Below, one piece after another: positions 56,001-64,000 of a stretch of 64,000 nucleotides of DNA. The translations under genes and the position numbers were made by a program. The notes beneath the pieces are model-generated. The model saw nothing but the letters and a program-made list of their open reading frames with translations, made no database searches and was not told the origin of the DNA. Every line of letters starts with the position of its first letter. Position 1 is the first letter of the stretch. The stretch covers positions 4,641,501-4,705,500 of the forward strand of contig CP126204.1 of assembly GCA_030272155.1 (NCBI GenBank). The letters run 5' to 3'. Source of the DNA: Tetradesmus obliquus (Eukaryota > Chlorophyta > Chlorophyceae > Sphaeropleales > Scenedesmaceae).

Positions 56001-56221
56001 CGAATTGAAAAAGATACCAAACGGCTCACCAGCCATCAGCATCCTCACTGCTGCAGACGACTCGCACTTGACCTTGCCGTGCCCAGCAGTGCCTCCCTTC
56101 CTCCCTGGCTGCATGCACGCACAGCTAACCCAAACAGCTGACCGCCTGGCATGCCTCTAGCTTGGTCAACTGCGCCAGCTGCTGTGAACAGCGCATTCAA
56201 ATTGTTGCATCAAGGATACGG
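53031..56221. other. Long region without a recognised gene
   Basis: No triplet runs and only modest frames. Two minus-strand pieces have gene-like composition: about 55920-56110 (KVKCESSAAVRMLMAGEPFG, FDVFNMRYEFLGTFARC) and about 55530-55668 (FLHDGKRVELRAWAAYCKQN). They could be exons of a gene or a decayed element on the minus strand, but I recognise no family and cannot join them. Confidence 0.4.
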
Positions 56222-56334
56222 TCAGTTGGCGTAGTAACTGCCTTGATCCATCATCAGCTGCTGCAGAGCTGCCTCCAAGTCAGCCATGGCCTGAGCCTGC
56301 GCCAGCTGCTGCTGCTGCTGCTGCTGCTGCTGGG

Positions 56335-56367
<33 letters not shown>

Positions 56368-56957
56368 AAGCATACTGTTGCCGCTGCTGCTGCGCTGCCA
56401 GCTGCGGTTGTGGCGACAGCTGTGCTGCTCTGCCAGAGTCAAACAGTTGACCGCTGCTGAAGCCGCTGCTGCCGTCGCCAGGCAGCTGCATAGGGTACAG
56501 CGGACCAAACCTGTGCTGGGCCTTCAGCGCCTGAAGCTGCAGCATCACCTGGCTAGGATTACCAGGCACAAAGCTGCCTGCAGCAGCAGCAGCAAGCTGT
56601 GCAGCATCCGCAGCCTGCTGCTGCTGCTGCTGCTGCTGCTGTTGATGGTGTTGCTGCTCCATGCTTGGGCCGGCACCTGCTGCTGCCAGGAAGCTGGCTG
56701 CCTGCACCCATTGCTGCTGCTGGTTCATTCGCTGCAGTGCCTGCTGCTGCAGCAGCACTGATGCTGCTGCCTGCTGCTGCATGTCGCTCGGCTGAGCAGG
56801 CAGCAGGTCAGCAGCAAATGACAACATGCCTGACGCGTCCGGCACCGTGGAGTGAGGCACCTGAGCATAATCCATGCCCAGCTGCTGCTGCTGCCACTGC
56901 TGCTGCTGCTGCTGTGGAGATGCTTGGATGGCGCCATCAAAGGATCTAGCTTGCTGT

Positions 56958-57027
<70 letters not shown>

Positions 57028-57090
57028 ACTGATCAGTCTGCCAGCTGCTGCCGGCTGCAACTGCTTCCAGCACTGACTGCTGCCGCCACC

Positions 57091-57122
<32 letters not shown>

Positions 57123-57218
57123 CTTTGAGAGGCGCCGGTCAGCACCGGGTTGCTCTGCACCTGTGGTGCTGCTGCTGCCTGCCTGGGGGAGGTCAGCGGT
57201 GCTGCTGGAGACACGGGG

Positions 57219-57250
<32 letters not shown>

Positions 57251-59019
57251 TGGAGCTGCAACCGCCTCGAGAGCCGGCTGCGGTGGGGTGGCAGCTGCTG
57301 GAGCCTCTGAGGCTGCTGCTGCTGCCGCCTCAGCCCCTTCCGGCTCCTCCACGCGCCGCAGCTCTTGCATGTTGTGCGCAAAGAAGCACAGCGCGCGCCG
57401 GCAGTGCATGCCCTGCGCAGCAAAGCGTGGCGGGGGCACAGTGGAGCTGCGCAGCAAGCCAACATGGTGCCCGGCATGCATAGTCACTAGCACTGCTGTG
57501 CGCCTTTTGAGCGGCAAACTGCAGCCTTGTCAGCGGTACAGTGCCTGAGAATGCAGGCAGTGTTCTGCAGGGGCTGGTGCGTGACCACAGCAGCAGGGGT
57601 TCAGCAGCACTGCACATCAGGGATGCAGCCAGGGCCGGCGCTTTCCAAGGCTAGCAAGTTGAACAGAACCACTACTACAGTCCACAACATAGTGTACTTG
57701 CTGCCCTAGCACATGACGCGTTGACAGAGCAGCAAGGGCACGGCTGCTGTTCAGGCCAGCTGAGCGCCGCTACTCACATACCAGCTGCTCCCACCCTACT
57801 ACCACCCAGGCGCAGCAGCAGCTAGTGCAGCAGGCACAAGAATGACAGCAAGAAGTGAAGAGCAGCACCGCCTGCCAAATGTGTTGTGCTGCGCTGTGCT
57901 GTGCTGTACTGCGCTGTGCTGTGCTGTGCTGTGCTGTGCAACAGCAGCAGTGCCCCTCTGCCACCCACCTGCTGGCACATGAGTGTCCTGAAGCGCTTGG
58001 GGTGCAGCCAGTACTCATACACGTGGTGCGTGTAGGGGCAGGCGTCACCACGCGGGCAGGACACACCCTGCAAGCAACAGCAGCGGCAGGCACAGCAGCA
58101 GAGCAGGCGCGGCAGCAGGCAGAGACAGGCAGACCTCAGCAGCAGCAGGCATGGCAGCAGCTGCAGCGACCAAAGCGTATGCAGCTCAAGGAAACACGCG
58201 GAGAAGCAGCCATAAAGCAGGTGTGCACAGCTGAACGGCTCTGCTGTGCTGTTGAGACCTACACATGTCGTGACTGTAGCCAGCTGCCAATGGCTGTGAC
58301 GAAACCGGTGTGCAGTTGGTTACACAGCCAAGCAGTTCCTGCAAGCTTGTGCTGTGTGCTGCATGTGCTGCCTGCTGTGTGTTCCTGCAGCAGCAGCTGT
58401 GTGCAGCCGCACCTTCTTGTCGGCGGGGCACAGCAGCGGCTCGTAGCTGAAGCGGGTGGGGTCCCTGCGCCGTGCACGCTCCCCAGGGTGCCAGAAGGGG
58501 CAGCTGCGGCAGCAGCAGCAGCAGCAGGCACAACGTTATGTGGCGTGCGAGCTGCAAAGCACGGCACCACATGCAGGGTATCGCAGCACAAGCGGCACAT
58601 GCAGACGCTTGCAGGAGCTGCAATATTTTCTTGCCCAGTGCAACTTGTCACAGTTTCATATGTAGGCGTCTGCTGGGCTCGCACAGATGTAACCAAAGTG
58701 TTCAGCAGCTGCCACAGGCAATGCCTCTTCGAGCACTATACATTCACTATCCTTGCACCATTCATGCACTGCCGATGCAGCCTGTACACAAGTGCAACCA
58801 CCAAGCACCAGCCGCGCTCACGTGCTCCACTCGTGCGGCCCAGTCACGCTGCAGGGCGCCACCTTGTAGGTGTACAGGTAGAAGTCAGCAGGGAAGCGCG
58901 AGGAGGGCGGCACATCGCTGCTGCTGCTGCTGCCCGCAGCATCGCCTGCTGCAGCTGCTGCTACGCTGCTGGACAAAGCCATATGCTCTTGTGGTTGCTC
59001 CTGTTGCAGCTCATGTTGC

Positions 59020-59051
<32 letters not shown>

Positions 59052-59654
59052 TACCTTGGTCTGGGCAGCTGCCGCGCTGGCGCCTCTGCTGGCCTGCTGC
59101 AGCAGCTGCTGGCAGTGCCGCATGTTGCGCTGCGCAAAGCAGGCAGCCAGTGAGCCCTGCAGCGATGCCTGCAGCAGGTCCCAAGGCTGCTGCTGCGTGC
59201 CGCACCACAGCAGGCACAGAGCCAGGTCCTGCACTAGGGGCAGCAGCTCCTGCCAGGGGCCACTGCTGCTGTTGCTGCTGCTGTGCCTGACTGCCTGTCC
59301 TGCAGGTGGCAGCAGCTGCTGCAGCTCTGCAACTGCAGCCGCCGGCAGCAGCAGCAGCGGCAGATGCTCCAGGATGACCGGAGCAGCAGCTGTAGCTGAG
59401 GCAGCGGGCGCAGGCCTGCGGCCAGCTGCTGGCTGCTGCTGCCTCTGCTGCTGCCTCTGCTGCTGCTGCTGTCTGTGCTGCTCACCAGCTGTTGCCATGA
59501 CCACCACTGTCACGACATGGCTGTCGCTGTGTGAACCAGCAGGCGCCTGGAAGGCAAGAGGCAGCTGCAGATCTGCTGTGTCAGATGCAGCACGCGGCGC
59601 AGCTGCAGAGTCTTTACTGCCTTTTCCTCTGCCTTTGCCACTGCTGCTGCTGGC

Positions 59655-59688
<34 letters not shown>

Positions 59689-60314
59689 AGCTGCCAGGAT
59701 GCGTCATGCAACACTGCACCCATGGGCTGCAGCATGCACACCACCCGCACAGCCTCATGCCCTGCCCGCAGCAGCTGCTGCACCCACTCCTGCGTAACAG
59801 TTATTTTGGCGTGGACTTGCGCGGCTGCACTGCTGCTGCTCAAGCTGCTACTACTGCTACTGCCAGCGGCCTTAACAGTGCCACGCAACCCCTTCCTTGG
59901 CTGCTTAGCTGCTGCTGCTGCTGCTGCTGCTGCTGCGGGTGTCACTGCTTGCTCCTGCAAAGTTTCTGGCAGGGCAGCTGCCAGTGGCTCCAGAGTGATG
60001 CCCTGCTGCTGCTGCCGCCTGCTGGTCCACTTTGACCACAGGCACGCAAGTGTGCCAGCCATCCCATTGCAAACTGCTGCCACATCAGTGCTGCGCTGCT
60101 GCGCTGGCTGTGCCTCAAGCTGCACTGCTTGCACCTTCCAGCCAGCTGGCAGCAGGGACTGCGCGTTCTGCTGCAGCAGCTGCAGCACTTGCCTGACATC
60201 TTGGCTGCTGCTTGCGGCAGCGCTGGTGCTGGGATGGCTGGAGCCACTGGCACTGCTGCTGCCGCTTGCACCTGCTGCTGCTGCTGCAGGTGGTGCAGGG
60301 GCTGCCGCCTCCAC
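56222..60314 (-). CDS. Plant-type CCCH tandem zinc-finger protein
   Basis: Exons: from at least 60314 to 58822, 58503-58413, 58067-57969, 57412-56222, all in phase. The motif spacing is exact for plant TZF proteins: C-X8-C-X5-C-X3-H (CPADKKGVSC ... CPYTH), 16 residues, then C-X5-C-X4-C-X3-H (CQQGMHCRRALCFFAH). The upstream arginine-rich region is also present (HEWSTCPFWHPGERARRRDP). Such proteins bind mRNA, often AU-rich elements, and work in stress granules or the nucleus. Before the fingers lie about 480 residues of Ala/Ser/Gln-rich sequence with ordered pieces (VTQEWVQQLLRAGHEAVRV, PLVQDLALCLLWCG) instead of the ankyrin repeats common in land plants. After them come about 380 residues with long poly-Gln runs, ending DLEAALQQLMMDQ. 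The frame at 60314 has no ATG and continues upstream to a TAG near 60460, so a first exon is missing. Confidence 0.85.
56960..57022 (-). repeat. Coding CAG/CTG run, 21 units
   Basis: CTG on the plus strand, CAG in the transcript, coding about 21 Gln in the zinc-finger protein tail. It is the longest pure triplet run in a coding exon of this window; further Gln runs are nearby. Confidence 0.92.
57885..57944. repeat. Imperfect (TGTGC)n-type microsatellite
   Basis: Alternating tgtgctg and tgcgctg words, mostly 5 bp apart, fill about 60 bases in the intron between the two zinc fingers. Confidence 0.8.
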
Positions 60315-60459
60315 CAGCTCAAAGAGCAGCTGGTAGGAGCGCCCTGCATGCTGCTGGCCTGCAGGCTGCAGGCTGCCTGGGCAGGGTGATGCCCCTGTGC
60401 ACTGGCCACGAGGGAGGGCAGCACGCTGCTGCTGCTGCTTGCAACCCTACCGCCGTCAG

Positions 60460-62081
60460 CGCCACGCTGCGCCGGGCGCTGCTGGTGAAGGGTTCACGAG
60501 CGCGGGCTACAGTGGCGGGCGATTGCCCGGGGCTCGATTGGAAGGCCGTGCGGATGGGGCGTCTGCCCCCACGACCCAACTATCTAGCCCCTGCAAGCAT
60601 TAGCACCGCCAATGGGATAGGGGTAGCAAGTTTGGGTGGTACAAAGCAAAAGTGCGGGCCGTTGAGATACTTGCGAGGATACTTCTTGGGTCGAATGCAC
60701 TTTTTGCTAGGCACTTTCCAGCCCCTCTAGGCCTCTGCATCGCCTGAGTGATAGATCAGACAGCTAAACAATCAAATTTGGCAACAAAAAGCCAAGATTT
60801 GGCCTGACAGAGCTGATTTGCTACTTGGATACGTCATTTAGGTGCTGCAGAGTAGCGAGTCGGCCTCACCTAAACTTCAAAACCTGCTGATTGTCTTTGC
60901 AATCGAAGATATGATGGCTGCTGGTCGGCGAGCCCTCTATAAGAGTTGGTCTGCATCTACTCTGCGACTGCGTATGTTTGGGTTCTGTAAGGTGTAAATC
61001 ATGCTGTTGAATGCGTTGTAAGTGATTGGGATAACCTGTTTGAGCCGCACACAATAACGTATCAGGAATGTGAGGGCCGCTTTTGAGTGTTTAGGGTGCG
61101 GCCCTGACAGCATCGCAGCGCCTGTCACACAGCTGTACTAGAAGTCACAGACAGTTGGTACATATATCCGGATGATTATGCTAGTCAGGCACCAGATGAC
61201 CAGGCTGGTTCGTCCGTGAAACGCGTAGGGTGCCACTCGCGCTTCGTGTGCTGCCACAGCCGTATCACCTAGAGAAATCAAAATAATGAAGCCAAGGGAC
61301 GTTGATCAATGCAACAGGCCATTCCGGGCTGGCCTGTTTACCTGTAGTCTCAGTCATGCTCAAAGCATGGCCATCACAAACAAACGCTGAAAGAACATGG
61401 GGTGTGCCGCAAGCAAGCAGAGCGTGATTGGCAACACACATTGTGCTTCAGGTTGTCAGCAGCGTCAACGTCGCAGCAGCTCTGCAGACGTTGCTGGCTA
61501 CTGGTGGCCCTGAGTCTGCAACTGCTGTAGCTGCTGTGTAGAGGTGACAACATCAACACAAAAGTTCGGGCCTGATGAGCATGAACTGTATTATATGTTA
61601 TCATACATTGGTTCTCCGGTACGCCTGTTGTAACCCAAAAGCTTGATTTAAACTGCAGATGTCTGTTGCCTGCAAACCCCTCTTGCAGATGGATCCTGGA
61701 CCACAGGTCCATGCAACCTGCAATGTACTGCCTATGTCCACCTGCCATGCATAGTGCTGCACTGCAGGCTGCCCAACACAAAGCAAGCCCGTCAACATTA
61801 CTTTGCAACTGCATGTCATACACCGTGTGGCACAGCTTGCTGTGCTCAAAGCCACGCCACTTGCACCAAAACCCTGAAGGTGACCATGCGCGCAGCCGCC
61901 AAGCTGTGTGCAGCCCATGGCAGCACTTGGCCACACTGATCATGCTGGAGGAGGCCGCCTGCGCACTGCTGTGGCATGGAAGCTGGGAGGCTCACTGCAG
62001 CCGCCGCTCGCCTGCACAGGCAGCAGCGCAAGTACTTCGTCAAAGCAGGTGCGATGACAAGCAATCGTTCATTGATGCATG
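60460..62081. other. Intergenic region, no gene recognised
   Basis: 60740-61330 is less GC-rich and free of triplet runs. Frames at 61374-61943 (minus) and 61666-62211 (plus) overlap each other and show no family features. It likely contains the zinc-finger promoter and first exon, and the 3' UTR of the coiled-coil gene. Confidence 0.45.
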
Positions 62082-64000
62082 CTACACAATACACGTTTGC
62101 CTGCACCCAAACACACAAGGTATATGGTGCGCCACTCGTTTGCCTGCCCCGCACACCGTGTCGCAACATACGCCCCCTGCATGCTCACCTGGCACGGACG
62201 CAGGCCTGTAGCTGCTGCCCCTGCCGCTGCTGCTGCCAATCTGGGGGCTGCCAGGCCGGGCATGCACAACACCTCTTGCACTGCTACCTGGCCGGGCCAC
62301 GCCAGCCTTCTGCACCAGCACACCATCATGCAGCAGGCCCCTGCTGCTGATGCTGCTGCCAGCAGCTGCACTGCCAAGCCAGCCAGCAGCAGAGCCTGGC
62401 CTGCTGGGGCTGGCTGGGCTGACTGCACCAGCCAGGAAGGCGTTGGCTGCAGCAGCCTGGCTGCGCTGCACGCTGCGCACCGTGCACAGCAGCGCAGCAG
62501 CACGTTGCCGCTCAGCAGCTAGCTCCTGCTTCGCCCTGCAGCAGTAGCGGCGGCAGTAGCAGCAGCAGCAGCAGCAGCTTGCGTCACACGGTAGCTTCCA
62601 CGTGTTCTTCGTCTGATGCTGCTTCCTGGTTGTGCTGAACATGCCCAAGCAGGTTTGCCGTTATGTCACAACAGTTGTGACTATGGTGAACAAGCTGCAG
62701 GCCATGTGTGCACACCATGTGTGTAGGTCACAGCTTGCATAAAGAGTGGCTGCATGTTTCATAAATTGTGCACTGCACCACATGGCCTGTTTTACATGCC
62801 CCTGTGCACTCACCCCTCAAGCTGCTCTTGCAGGGTGCAAGCATACTGAGCAAGCACTGCTGCATCAGCAGCAGAAGCACTGGTGGCAGCAGCACTGTTA
62901 TCACTGTCTGTGCCGGCTGCTGCTGCGGCTGCTGCTGCTGCTCCAACAGGTGTCAACAGTGCAGCAGCTCGTTGCCGCAGCTTGAGCTCAACCTGCTGCT
63001 CCACCTGCCGCTTGAGCTGTTCCATGGAGCCTGGGCTGCAGGCAGCGCCGCTGCTGCCCAGTGCACTGCAAGGCCTGCTGCCACGCCCTGCTGCTGCTGC
63101 ACCGCCATTGGGTGACCTGCAGCGGCTGATTTTGCTGCTGCTGTGCTCCAGCAGTGCCCCTGCAAGGGCCAGGTCGGCACGGTAGTGCTGCTGCGTGATG
63201 CATGCAGTGCCAGAGCCGACCCACGCCCGCTGCTGCTGCTGCTGCTGCTGCCGCCTCTGTCCACCACTAGGGGAGCAACAGCTGACAGGTTGCACGGCTG
63301 ATCCAGGTCTGCTGCATCCCTGCTGGCTTGGTACAACAGCAGCTGGCGAAGCAGGCCTCATGCCAGGTGCGTTTGCTGCTGCTTGCTGGGCCTTGGCGCT
63401 GCCTGCTGATGCTGCTGCGGCCCCGGCAGCCTCAGCAGACAGCTGTGCCTGCTGCAGCTGCCGCTGTGCGTCAGCCAGCTGTGCCTGCAGGGCTGCAATC
63501 CTGGCATCCTTCTGCTGCAGCAGCGCACTGCTCTGCGCCCTCACTTCAGCCAGCTGCGTGGCCAGCAGCTGCTGGCTGGCAGACACCTACAGCAGCAGCG
63601 CCACCACGGCTGATATCACTATGCAAGCATATGCTTGCAGCACTACCGCACCGCTGGCAGCAGCCCCACTACTCCACATAGACACACAGTCCGACAGATA
63701 GAAGCGCTGCTTCAGCACATGTGTGAGCACACAAGCATTGCATACTGACCATGCAGGCACAGCGCCAAAGCACAGAGTTCATCACCTGCTGCAAGCAGTG
63801 GGCGTTGAAGTGTCTCACTTGCTGCTCCTGTGCACGCGGTTGCTGCTGCTGCTGTTGGCCTGGAATGCCACTGTCCTTGCATGATGCGCTGCTGCCATGG
63901 CTGCCAGCAGGGGCCTGCAGCTGCTGGCTGAGCCGCTCGCTGAGCTGGGACACCTGCTGCTGCGCTGCTGCCAGCTGCCCTGCATGGCCGGCCTTCAGCT
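62082..64000 (-). CDS. Coiled-coil protein, 3' part, 5' end outside window
   Basis: Exons in phase: from beyond 64000 to 63786, 63586-62814, 62535-62082 (the last may instead be spliced at a GTGAGC near 62190). Heptad-like segments are QLAAAQQQVSQLSERLSQQL, ALLQQKDARIAALQAQLADA, MEQLKRQVEQQVELKLRQR and EGAKQELAAERQRAAALL, separated by Ser/Pro/Gly-rich disordered linkers with repeated RPGS/RPAS words (RPGSAAGWLGSAAAGSS, ARPGSSARG, ARPGSPQIG). This suits a cytoskeletal or centrosomal scaffold, but no specific family is recognisable. The donor after the first exon here is GTGATG, weaker than usual. Confidence 0.65.

Noticed and set aside
55459-56114. Two minus-strand frames that could be exons of one gene or element
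   Set aside because: Composition is gene-like but no family, start, stop or in-phase join could be shown.
60314-60460. Taking 60314 as the zinc-finger start codon
   Set aside because: The codon there is GTG and the frame stays open upstream to a TAG; a spliced first exon is more likely.

Overview
The window looks like nuclear DNA of a green alga, most likely a scenedesmacean or other sphaeroplealean chlorophyte. This is inferred from several signs: genes with many introns that use GTGAG/GTGCG/GTGGG donors and CTGCAG acceptors, very abundant CAG/CTG triplet runs read as poly-Gln, poly-Ala or poly-Leu, a plant-type CCCH tandem zinc finger, a SIK1/Hippo-type kinase, and a tandem LRR family. The standard genetic code is used throughout. 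There are no operons, and neighbouring genes are functionally unrelated. I saw no rRNA, tRNA, CRISPR array or intact transposon.

Layout. 1-4500: no convincing gene, two short tandem repeats and an AT-richer island. 4512-4892 (-): small putative plastid protein. 5658-13615 (-): STE20/Hippo-like kinase, 13 exons (849 aa model). 15313-18221 (+): large protein of unknown function. 18983-22030 (+): 123-aa acidic disordered protein. 23412-26022 (-): GDSL/SGNH esterase. 27596-29767 (-): CipC/DUF3759-like protein with a Gly-Tyr repeat tail. 32528-35738 (-): TTC5-like TPR protein. 36112-38554 (+): Ser/Gln-rich unknown. About 40626-46428 (+): sulfatase with about 17 exons. 46550-52830: a segment of about 3.4 kb present twice in tandem, each copy with an LRR gene, the first one frameshifted. 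56222-60314 (-): plant-type CCCH tandem zinc-finger protein. 62082-64000 (-): 3' part of a coiled-coil gene that runs off the window.

The most striking signal is shared by most of the intron-containing genes. The introns carry decayed direct copies ('echoes') of the neighbouring exon edge, splice site included, usually spaced about 90-125 bp. They lie on either side of exons, differ from the true exon by substitutions and small indels, and occur in at least six unrelated genes. This looks like recurrent tandem duplication across exon-intron boundaries, a plausible route for intron growth and for cryptic or alternative exons. A second theme is that long CTG runs on the sense strand often sit directly upstream of acceptors. 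A perfect 54-bp palindrome lies in one intron.

Exon joins were made by hand from reading frame, splice consensus and protein-family fit. First exons of the esterase, CipC-like, sulfatase and zinc-finger genes remain uncertain, as do a few internal joins, which are named in the entries.
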